64,000 nt of DNA from Paragyromitra xinjiangensis (taxonomy: Eukaryota > Ascomycota > Pezizomycetes > Pezizales > Discinaceae). Positions 54,826 through 64,000 of the stretch are shown piece after piece. The stretch's first letter is position 1. Each line of letters begins with the position of its first letter. The position numbers and the translations under genes are program-made. The notes below the pieces were generated by a model that was not told the origin of the DNA, made no database searches, and saw only the letters and a program-made list of their open reading frames with translations. Location: contig JBCAMK010000010.1 of NCBI GenBank assembly GCA_038503065.1, positions 1,984,001 to 2,048,000 of the forward strand, read 5' to 3'.

Positions 54826-57800
54826 TTTTGGGGAGATAGAGCTAATAGCAGGAGGTGAGGAAGGCAACGAAGGAGGTAATGCTACCGAAGACGCAGGACC
54901 CGAGTGAAGGGCAGAGAGTTGATGGAGGTAGAGATTGAGCCGGGTCCAGGGGAAGTTGAAGTATATAAAGGACAGCCGTGTACAATACCACGGGGGGGAG
55001 ATAAGGTGAACTCGTGACGTATGATGTCTGATGAATACGGTAGTCGCTGCAAGAGACTAGAAATAGAATGGAAGTTCAAACTGAGGTGCAGCGATAGACA
55101 GAGCAGAGACAGACAATGCAGAGGGATGCAATGTAGAGAGAGACTACAGGGAAGCTCGGGGACAGAGTAAAAGAGGGTATAAGGGAGGGGATCGTCAGCA
55201 GGAGGGTTCTTATACAAACAGCCGGAGAGAGGAGAGGAGGGATTCTGAACACGAGAAGAAAGAAAAAAGAACGGAGCGGGATGCGTCCTGCATGAAAGCT
55301 TGGTACGCATAAGCCATGGAGGGCCGTCATTGGTCTCTGGCATTGACTCTGAGACAAGTTCAGTGCAGGAGACTCAACATATCCGTTGGGTCCTCAACTC
55401 TTTCCTCGACACCGCTGTGGATGTCAGTCGGTACAGCAAGTACCGAGTCTAGACTGTTTGCGTCACTGTTCTCTGACTGAGAGACTCAAGTCCACGTGCA
55501 TCCAGCCAGAGTGGGGGCAGAGAGACAGAGAAAAGTCTTTCCAGAAGTCGCGTTCGAAACGCTTGACTGCAGAGCCTCCCAGCTGTACTCTACATGAGGT
55601 ACAATGGAGAACTGCCTACCCCTACGTACTTACCAAACGGCCCGCAGACGCCCAGGGATGTGTCGCTCGACATTGGCTACAAGGGCCACGTAGAGTGGGA
55701 ATGCGGAACTAATTTCATAAACACCCTGCGAGCTCTTGACTGGATAGTGGTTCCTCCCCCAGCATGGCCGAACGGTCCTGTAACCGATCCCATGTTTTTG
55801 CAGGGATCGCGAATTGCATGTCGCACCAAGAGAATGTACGTTGCGCCCGGCTGTCTCGCTGGTTGGCTGGCAGCTCGGCGCTCGACAGCTGCCCGGGTTT
55901 TCGTGCGTCTTGGCCCTCCCGATTCCTCCATTTCCTCGATCTATGGAGATACCGGCTTTCGGTTTCTTCCTTTCTTGCCAAATCCGGGGCTCGCTTCCGT
56001 CGAACGACTGCTGCAGCTGTCTGCAACCTCCAGAGCAGCAAGCTCCTAAATCTTCAACACCCATTCTCGCTCTGATGCGGATGCTACTTTATCCCCCCCG
56101 ACTGTAACCCGATCCGCGGCCTGGGTCTTATGGTCGTGGTGATGTAGCTGTCGCACGGGCACGGAGATTTCTCGGATCAGCCCATGGGAGATGTCAATAT
56201 CGATATGCGTTGGAGCACGGGCCGAGGCGCTGGTCGACCGCGTTACGCGCGTTGTGGCTGGTCGTTGTGGCTGACACGAGTGATCGGCCATGAATGAGTT
56301 TAGCGAACTCCCTCCGCTAATACTTGCTGGACGAAGATCGGGGATGAAAACGCCAACGTGCATCGTGTGTTATTCCCTCGCTTAATGCGTTCAAGATACC
56401 TTTAATCTCGAGGCGTGCACGGAGTTCAATTTCTTTTTATAACCAGGGGCCGTGTGCTAAACACGTCAATCTGACGTTTCTTTCCCATATTCAGAAGGGC
56501 CCCCAGCATGTCACGATGCGATAGCTGGGGGTTCTTTCGTGGTGTGAGATGGTTTTGTTGTGGCCCCGGACTCAATGGAAATAGTCTGTACATGATACAC
56601 GACAATAAACTCACTCCCCCAAACTCTGGTCACGAGCCCCAACCCCGCAATCTCCACCGATCTGGATCTAGATCCCCGATCTGGGCTGCCCCAGGTTACA
56701 GCGAGCCCATCACATGGTGTGGGGGAAAACCGCGATTTTCTAACGGACTGTCAAGCATGCGGTATGTTTTTTTTTTCCTTCCCCTGACCAGTCCGGTGGA
56801 AAATATGGGGAAGTCGGGGCTCCGAGGAGGGACAAGCGGAAAATCTTCACCCTGGTAAACGAGCGTTGTTATTCGTTTTTCCATGGGGGCAGTCTGTGCT
56901 CGCATGAATTCGTGAAGCAAGTTCTGGAGGCTCGTATGATACAAGAACTCGATCTGACGATTCAACGGGCGTCTTACTATTCGGGATATCCAAGACAAGA
57001 AACGAGGTCGACTGGTGGGGGAGGTTAAAAATTTCAAAACGTACGATGAGAAAACTTTCGCTCCCGTCCGACCCTATCGTGAAATATTCTAGAAACCCGT
57101 GTGCATGAAATTGGACCATTATCATCTTGCGGCACGTCAAATTTTCAACCTTCTCAATGATGAAGGTTACGGATTTGGACGGTATTGAGTGGGCTGAACC
57201 ACCCAATTGACTAAGACGGAGGGTAGACCGAGCTGCTAGGTTTAAGAAAAAGAAATTAGTTACCCCAAATCCCCTTCCTAGTATTGCTTTCACGCCCATC
57301 CTCTAATATATTCGAGTAAGTAATAGTATGGCGACCGAACGTGGGGGTGCGGCTTTGTTTTCTTGCGTGGGGGACTGGTCTTGATTGGGTATAATTACTG
57401 ACTCAGCATCTGTTCCGAAAACTTTTATATTCACAGATAATTAGCTGTGAGTGTTTGCTTTACGTCTCTGAAAGCCGATAGAGTTGAAATCAGGAGTGCA
57501 TATGTTTCGTATAAGGGAAATCGTTCGATCTATGGTGGTTCTGCAAGGAACGTTTGAACTGTGGGTTGGGCTAACTTTAAGCTTGGGGATTATATTCGGT
57601 CATTCAGTGACTCCCACTTACCACTGGGTTTTGGATTTGAACCGTTGACCTAGAGTGAATTGGCGAAGCATATGTGTCAATATCGCTCTGCAATAGGGTC
57701 TTTACTGTTCAATGTTCTAACGATTGAGGCTAGATAATACGCGTATGCATGAGTGGATAGGATATGTAGTGACGAGGTGAGAGTGCATGGTGGGGAGGTG

Positions 57801-60021
57801 TATGATATGCTCTATAGCTCGCGGAATGCGTGAGGAATGGTAAAGTTATGAAGGTATGTGTTATACGGGGTTCGTTGGTAAAGGGAACTAGTCTCCTGAT
57901 GCATTACTGATGCATTTCCGCAGCCTTTGCCATACAAATCTCTAATATACATTAGCTGGATGTCTTCCTGAGGTATGTTTGTTGGTAATTTCTTATTCAA
58001 AAGTATTGGATTTTTTTTTCTATTTCGGTAGACATGATGATTACCGGTAAAAGTCTCGGGGCTGGGAATGGAACTAGGTTTAACTTTTGGAGAACTCGTA
58101 GGTGGCGATGCATGGTGAGGAATCCAGTGGAAAGGTGTTATCTTAGTTACGCGTTCGTGCCTTTTCTAACCTTTTACCTCATATATTCCCTCGTGCTGTG
58201 GCCCGTGGAGGCGGTTTGCTTGCCCGGAGTTTCCCGCAAGTGGATTTCGAATCATGGTATGTCAATGACATAAAGTACGCCCTAGACGTGATCATCCCCG
58301 TAGCGGGATTGTAGTGCTTTAGCACGTGCACGATAGCGACAATTGCAGTTATAAGTAACTGATTAAATCCCACCAGATACATAGAAGTTATCCAGAGGGA
58401 ATGACAAATACTGAGTAAAATTGATTCCGTTCCTTTCATTGCGTTTGGGTTGGTATGCGATGGCATTGTTGGGTGCTGTGCCTCGGGTAGCCGATTTAAT
58501 TGTTGAATGAGGGACCTTAAACAACTAAATTTAGAGGCTTTAGATTAGCCCCAAGAGTTTCTATTCGAATTGATCTCTAAAGTGGAAAGGATATCACCAT
58601 CTGATACGTATTTTTCTCAGCAAAATACATCATTCATCATCCTTCTGTCTGGGTAGGTGTCTGAAAAGTCTTAATATGTTTCTAAAGTCGCAATTCATAT
58701 CGTCTCTAACCGAATCTAGTATTGCGGGGGTATTTGGCCGCGGTTGCTCTTCCTGTTGCCTCTTCCACTATCTCTCTTGATTGCCCTTCTGTTACTCACC
58801 ATATTTCCCTGCACCACATCTTTGTAGCGGCTCGCTACTAAACGCTCCGCAACTCATCTCCAATTTCCTCAAGTCTAGGTGAGGGGTGTGTAGGTGCATT
58901 ACTAAATGTGTTCCTCTCAAATATGTGTGATATCCTTATCCTTATACTCTGTACGTAATAGTGGTTGATTTGGTCTAAAGAAATGGTAGTAGAGATTGGG
59001 GTTATTATGAATAGTTCCTGTATTTAGGATATGTCGTTGCGTTGAAGGCATGGATAGAGTGTGGGTAAGGGTTGCGCATCAGAACTTACTATTTTTGGGT
59101 CGTTATTCCAACGACCAGAGCTAGCACAACTGTTGGCAAAGAGATATGTGGCTTTTCATCATGCCTTTAAAGCTCCGTATATCTGGCAGGGCGCCGTAGA
59201 GGGTGGTTATAGCAGAATGGAAGTAGTGGGGCGTTCTAAGAAATACCAAGGGATGACTAAGTATATCCTCAGTGTTAATGGCCCTCATATTTGACTCCCA
59301 ACCGTAGAGTTTTCCAGTAGGGTTTTATCTAGGAGCATATGTAAAACGAAAGTGTTCCATAGTCAAATTTGATTGGTCCGTGTTTAGACATGCACGTAAC
59401 CTATCCGGGGAGTAAGAAGTGTTGCTCTCGGGAGTGAAGTAGGATTTAACACTGGGGGAAAGAAAGAGAGATTTTTAGTAGGCAAACACGTCAATTATTC
59501 CATCGCGCCGACACTAAATATCTCCTTATTTAAAAGGTTGTGGTTCCATATAAGACTTCAAATAGGGAAAAAATCCAACACATCCCAAATATTTCCAAAG
59601 AGAAACAAAGAAAACTAAGAGCTCCATGTAACTTAGCACCAACGGCACAGGAGCTTTTAAGTTGCCAATTCACAAGAGCATATCTGGACCACATGACAAC
59701 CCTTTCCTCCCTTCCCCAGGGTCAAAAAATAAGGAAAGAAAAGGAAAGAAAAAGGAAAACAGTACACGTGCGCCTACCAATACTTAAGATCCCTACTCTG
59801 CATCCCTCCGGTCTTGCGAAATTTGCCGGGGCTTTCTGACTTAGGGACAAGGTGAATTGAAGCAGAAGGGAAGCCATGTATAACTGGGTTCGGTGAACAA
59901 GGGAATGGTGAAAACGAGCCGCCACGAATATATACCATTTGTTTACTCCATAAAATTGATCCTAAGAACTCAAGGGTTAGATCCTCGGAACATCAAGAGA
60001 CGGGGAGCATGGTAGCCAAAC
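54826..60021. other. 5.2-kb spacer, no firm gene
   Basis: From 54.8 to 57.3 kb the DNA is GC-richer with open frames on both strands (for example 55594-56049 plus and 57299-56847 minus). They overlap one another and show no known motif, so none is called. From 57.3 to 60.0 kb it is AT-rich. A stretch near 58835-58880 can be read as LLNAPQLISNFLK, faintly like LTAPQLVARFQ in the first exon of the H-type lectin gene at 45843. This may be a decayed relative or chance. Confidence 0.4.
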
Positions 60022-63000
60022 CTATTTCTTATCAAAAAAGTTACTGAAAAACTTCTTCGATCCAGATCCTGTGCTTGACGGCGACGGAAGGCTATGGATT
60101 GACTGAGTATCATCGTCGTCGCGGTCTTTTTTGGTAGCCCAGTTTAGTAGTCTTGACCCTTCAACTGCAATTGCGCCCCGCTCCATTAATAGCCGGATCA
60201 CTTTTAATTTCCCCCCCGCTACTGCTACCTGTAGAGGTGTGTCCCTTTGGAAATCTCGTGCTTCTAGGTTGGCTCCCCGGTCCAGCAGTATTCGCGTGAT
60301 CTTCCGGTTCCCAACGCTTGCCACAGCGTGTAGCGCCGTACGCCCGCGATTATCTCTGGCTTCGATGTCCGCTCCCTGGTCTAATAGTAACAACACAAAC
60401 CCTTGGTGTTCTTTCTGTGCTGCTAAGTGTAACGCAGTCCTACTTTCGCTATCGATAGCTTCGGTATTAGCCCCTTGGCCTAGCAGAACTCTCCCGAGTG
60501 CTTCGTATCCGGCCTCCGCTGCCAGCTGCAGTGCAGTTTGCTCCCGCATGTTTTGAGCTTCAATAGCCGCTCCCCTATCGATTAACACCTGCGTCATATC
60601 CAAGCGTCCATTCCCTACCGCCAAATGTAGTGCTGTCTGCTTGAATTTGTCTTCTGCTTCTTTGTTGGCATCTAAGTCTAGGAGTATTTGTAGCATCTCT
60701 TCGTCTCCCTTCAGTATCGCTCGATGTAGTGCTGTGTAGTTGTACTGGTCCTTTTCTTCAATATCATACCCCAGGAGCAAAGACCCCACCTCCTTGTGCT
60801 TCTTCATCGCCGCGATATGCAATGCCGTTTTCCCTCGAATATTTCTCCGTTCCTTATCCGCTCCCTGATCTAATAGAAGCCGTACCATCTCTGGATTTCC
60901 ATTGTCCGCCGCCAAATGAAGCGCTGTCTGCTCCAAACCGATGTCGTGGGCTTCCTTATCGACCCCGCAGTCCAGGAGCACCCGCGCAATCTCCAGCTGT
61001 CCCTTCTCTGCCGCAAAGTGAAGTGCCGTCTTTCCGTACCTTTCGTCTCTTGCTTCCTTGTCTGCTCCTAGGGCTAACATTACCTGCACAATTTCTAGGT
61101 CTCCGTTCATCACCGCTCGGTGTAGAGTCATTTGCCCAGACTCATCTTTCAACTCCGTATTACCTAGCAGTAATAGCGCTACATCTTGGTGTTTTTTCTC
61201 TGCCGCCAGGTGCAGTGCAGTTTTCCCGGTTTTGTTTTTCGCTGTTTTGTTGGCTTTCTGGTCTAATAGGAGACGTACAACGTCTGCGTTTCCGTCCTGT
61301 GCCGCCCTGTGCAGCGCTGTCTGCTGGTTCAAGTCTTTCGCTTCTATGTCGGCTCCTTGACTTAGTAGAAGCCCCACGATATCTGGGTATCCGCTCAGTG
61401 CTGCCCAGTGCAGCGCCGTCATCCCGTCATCGCTTTTCGTTTCCTTGTCTGCCTTATGATCGAGTAGCAGCTGCACAATGTCGGCCTTTCTGGCCTTTAC
61501 TGCCAAGTGTAGCGCTGTCTGCCCATCCTTATTTTTCGCCTCCAGGTCGACTCCCCGGCCCAGCAGGAACTTCATTGTGTCCAGGTCTCCGCTCACCACC
61601 GCTCTCTGCAGCGCTGTCTCCCCGTCTATGTCGACCAGTTTCTTTAGTAGTGACACTACATCCTCCATGTTTTTCTCCTCCGCCAGTTGCAGTGCCGTCT
61701 GCCCGTCCTTATCTTTGGCCTCCACATTGGCTCCTCGCTGCAGTAGTAACAGCACAAATTCTGACTGCCCGTTCTGTGCTGCCCAGTGTAGTGCGGACTT
61801 CTCGGTGTTGTCCTTTGCTTCTATGTTGGCTCCGGCTTCTAGCAAGACTTGCCCGGCCTCGTGGCGCCCCATCTCTCCTGCTAGGTGTAACGCTGTTTTT
61901 CCGCTGTAATTTCCCTCATCTATCACCGCCCCTAGGCTAAGTAGCAGCCTCACCATCTTCGTGTTCCCCTTCGCCGTCGCTCGGTGCAAAGCCACGTTCC
62001 CCTCTTTATCATCCTTTGCCTTGCGTCCTAGTTGCTCCGTCATCGTCTTTGGGTCCTTTGCTCTATCCAGCGCTGTGTTCCCATTTCTATCTTTCGTATC
62101 TGCATTGGCTCCCTTGTCCAATAATGCATCTATCATCTCACTCTTACCACTGGCAGAGGCGTAATGTAATGGCGTAGCTCCATCCTTTCCTTTTGCGTTT
62201 ACGTCAGACCCTGCTGTCAGAAGTCTAGTCGCTATCTCGGCGTGGCCGGTTTTCGCTGCTAAATGTAATGCCGTATCGCCATCCTTATTTGTTGCTTTAA
62301 GGTCAACGCCCCGATTGATGAGAGCTTTCACAAGAGGATTGTTCTCGGATGTAACAGGGTCAAACATGGCCGCCCCGGGAAAGATGGGCTTGTCTTTGAC
62401 GGGCTCCGAAGTAACCGTGAGGACTCGTAAAAGTGCACCCTGAGGGTCCTTTCTTTCCAGCGTGAACATACTCTTGTAAAAGAGGGTTGGGATTATTTCA
62501 TTCTCATTCCGGAGTGAGATATCGAATGCTGTGAGATCATCTTCGTCCCTCAGACCGATGTCGAGTTCTGGCACGGAGAGGCAGAGCCTGGTCATTTCTA
62601 GATGATTGATTGCGCAGGCCCAATGTAAAGCCGTCCTCCCTTGCTTGTCCTGCGCATTGACATTGGTGTCTTCGAATTCTGCTAAGGTCTCAGCGTACTT
62701 GACGTCGCCTTTGATAGCTGCTTTGATGAATTCTGTTTGCCCGTTCTCGTCCGTTGCGGTCATGTCAACTCCTTTCCAGATCGTCCCTAACGAGGTTTTC
62801 TTGGGGAAGGCGTAAGGATCTTGGCTAAGGTATTCAAACCACTTTGGAGTGTCGCTAAACTTAACTATCGCCACGCTAAGGTCATCGTCAAGCTTGGAAT
62901 CCGCGATGGTAAGGTTATGTATGCAATCTACATGGGGCTCGTTGCTAAGCGGGTTGTGTTGAATCCCATCAAGGTAGGTGGTGAGTGTTTCAGGTGAGGT

Positions 63001-63039
63001 GCCGCGTGGAATGTCGTTCATAAGATATAGAGAGGACAT
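60022..63039 (-). CDS. large ankyrin-repeat protein, 1005 residues
   Basis: A single open frame from ATG at 63039. Residues 1 to about 95 are a non-repeat head (SVAIVKFSDTPKWFEYLSQD, TSLGTIWKGVD) with no recognised domain. From about 96 to 960 there are more than twenty ankyrin units, mostly 33 residues (GQTALHLAAxxGxxExVxLLLxxGAxxEAxD). The array shows a second level of order: units reading TAL(Q/H)(L/I)A(E/A)xKxxxD/E at residues 448, 607, 738 and 868 each begin a block, the last two spacings being 131 and 130 residues. The first three are followed by a shortened unit that leads into a (L/A)(H/Q)RA(V/I)xxGD helix. The tail (about 965-1005) is acidic, then Ser-rich, then basic-aromatic (SKKFFSNFFDKK). 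It is a protein-interaction scaffold. A role in fungal non-self recognition is possible, but no NACHT or other effector domain is present. Confidence 0.92.
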   Translation of the reverse strand: MSSLYLMNDIPRGTSPETLTTYLDGIQHNPLSNEPHVDCIHNLTIADSKLDDDLSVAIVKFSDTPKWFEYLSQDPYAFPKKTSLGTIWKGVDMTATDENGQTEFIKAAIKGDVKYAETLAEFEDTNVNAQDKQGRTALHWACAINHLEMTRLCLSVPELDIGLRDEDDLTAFDISLRNENEIIPTLFYKSMFTLERKDPQGALLRVLTVTSEPVKDKPIFPGAAMFDPVTSENNPLVKALINRGVDLKATNKDGDTALHLAAKTGHAEIATRLLTAGSDVNAKGKDGATPLHYASASGKSEMIDALLDKGANADTKDRNGNTALDRAKDPKTMTEQLGRKAKDDKEGNVALHRATAKGNTKMVRLLLSLGAVIDEGNYSGKTALHLAGEMGRHEAGQVLLEAGANIEAKDNTEKSALHWAAQNGQSEFVLLLLQRGANVEAKDKDGQTALQLAEEKNMEDVVSLLKKLVDIDGETALQRAVVSGDLDTMKFLLGRGVDLEAKNKDGQTALHLAVKARKADIVQLLLDHKADKETKSDDGMTALHWAALSGYPDIVGLLLSQGADIEAKDLNQQTALHRAAQDGNADVVRLLLDQKANKTAKNKTGKTALHLAAEKKHQDVALLLLGNTELKDESGQMTLHRAVMNGDLEIVQVMLALGADKEARDERYGKTALHFAAEKGQLEIARVLLDCGVDKEAHDIGLEQTALHLAADNGNPEMVRLLLDQGADKERRNIRGKTALHIAAMKKHKEVGSLLLGYDIEEKDQYNYTALHRAILKGDEEMLQILLDLDANKEAEDKFKQTALHLAVGNGRLDMTQVLIDRGAAIEAQNMREQTALQLAAEAGYEALGRVLLGQGANTEAIDSESRTALHLAAQKEHQGFVLLLLDQGADIEARDNRGRTALHAVASVGNRKITRILLDRGANLEARDFQRDTPLQVAVAGGKLKVIRLLMERGAIAVEGSRLLNWATKKDRDDDDTQSIHSLPSPSSTGSGSKKFFSNFFDKK

Positions 63040-64000
63040 TGAAGAGCGCCCGTGGTAGGTTGTGCGGAGTTCTTAGATGGAGTTGGCGATAAGCACTTAA
63101 CTGTTGAAACTAGTCTTTAGAAGCGGTTAGTGCTATTTTCGAGTGCTTGAAAGTTGTAGTTCCAGTGTCACTCACTTTAGAAGATAGACGGAACATATGC
63201 ACTGGCCTCTCGAATTCTGGTTGGGGTATCGCACATATTTTTATAACATGATCCTCTAGGGTAGTTGGTGATGGAAAAGTGTACCCAGCTGGTAATAACA
63301 GTTATGATTGGTGTTGAAAAGGCGATTATCACAGAATAAAGATATACTAATCTTGAGAGTCTGATCGGAGAATCCAAATGACATAGTGCTGTTGCTAATA
63401 TCTGCTGCATGAAAGTTAGGCGTTGCTAGTAACAAGGATCAAGAATTTTGGTATGTAGGTGCAAATTTTGACTGGCTAACTTTGTTAGGGCCAATTGGAA
63501 ACTTTATCAAGAAAAGCAAATACTATTACTACTTCGCCCCTGGAACGCGATAGATGCAGAAGACAAACGTAGGCTGTCAAGGAGACTAGCTTGATCGGCC
63601 TCTTCAATCTAAGGGTTGGGCTAGGCCTTGGTCACTAGGACAGTTTACATGCAGCCGGCATATTCGGCACTTCCATGTACGAGGAGTATTCAGAAATTCA
63701 GGTGAAGTATCTAATTCCTGTCAGATTATCTTCCTGTGTGGCACGTCCTGCGTCGTCTCAGGTTTACTTTTCTAGGCAAATTCTTCTCTTGAGCCTATTC
63801 AGCCTCAAGTAAATGAGCAAAGATATAATAATATAGCGTAAAACGGGAGCATCGTAAAATTAAAAACTTGAAAACACGCGGGGTGGGGTGGGGTACATAT
63901 TTTCTGAATTTGCTGGTTGTTTTAGCTGATACTTGGTCACCTCTGCAAAACGACATGTAGCTGTTCGGGAACACGTGCCAACTGACGAAACAACGCGGGG
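63040..64000. other. upstream region of the ankyrin gene
   Basis: About 960 bp reaching the right edge. It should contain the promoter of the minus-strand ankyrin gene. No credible gene or repeat was seen. GGGGTGGGGTGGGGT near 63880 is a short G-rich tandem that could form a G-quadruplex. Confidence 0.45.

Noticed and set aside
55594..56049. 151-codon ATG frame in GC-richer DNA
   Set aside because: Long overlapping frames occur on both strands here, with no motif, splice evidence or composition favouring one.
57630..57660. GGATTTGAACC, like a tRNA T-arm on the minus strand
   Set aside because: No pairing stem or A-box at the right distance.
60729..61940. 403-codon plus-strand frame opposite the ankyrin gene
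   Set aside because: It is an antisense shadow: the repeat codons of the real minus-strand gene leave this frame open, and its composition (Pro/Leu/Ser/Arg) is not protein-like.

Overview
This window looks like nuclear DNA of a filamentous ascomycete fungus. The genes contain short introns (about 46-90 nt, plus a few longer) with GT..AG ends and often a CTAAC/CTAAT-like branch site close to the acceptor. The recognisable families are fungal: NmrA, sedolisin, GH12, fungal F-box/ankyrin proteins and H-type lectins. Coding islands are separated by long AT-rich spacers holding MITE-like relics. That sparse layout suggests a Pezizomycetes-type genome, but this placement is inference only. Exon coordinates were assigned by hand from reading frames and splice signals; no alignment was run.

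Layout. 1-7.4 kb: a C2H2 zinc-finger gene (-), an F-box/ankyrin protein (+) and an unrecognised five-exon gene (+). 7.4-16 kb: a frame-damaged GH12 endoglucanase (+), then a DUF1771/Smr-domain protein (+) and a UBX-domain protein (-) lying tail to tail. 16.7-20 kb: two small secreted low-complexity proteins, one Pro/Tyr-rich and one Asn-rich. 22-29.4 kb: a cytosolic-type L-asparaginase with C-terminal ankyrin repeats, followed on the same strand by an NmrA-type regulator with a long pyrimidine-rich upstream region. 33-37.4 kb: a CorA-like membrane protein whose middle exons are hard to resolve, and a secreted APP1-type phosphatase-domain protein. 38.4-40.2 kb: a sedolisin-family secreted peptidase (-). 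40.9-42.3 kb: a foldback transposon with 223-225 bp, nearly identical inverted repeats. 45.8-50.1 kb: a three-module H-type lectin with a coiled coil but no signal peptide, and an F-box-like protein. 53.4-54.8 kb: a four-exon coiled-coil/basic protein (-). 60-63 kb: a 1005-residue ankyrin protein (-) built from higher-order repeats.

No operon-like organisation is expected in a fungus and none is claimed. Two themes recur. Secreted proteins (GH12, sedolisin, APP1-domain, two low-complexity proteins) would act outside the cell on polymers, proteins or lipids. Intracellular repeat or binding modules (ankyrin, F-box, H-type lectin) are of the kind seen in fungal protein turnover and non-self recognition. 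The asparaginase and NmrA genes both relate to nitrogen use and are neighbours, but a functional link is unproven. Mobile DNA includes two TA-flanked MITEs, a pogo-like MITE beside degenerate repeats, the foldback element, and a short insertion with an (ATT)n tail and a 13-bp target duplication. No tRNA, rRNA or CRISPR was recognised.
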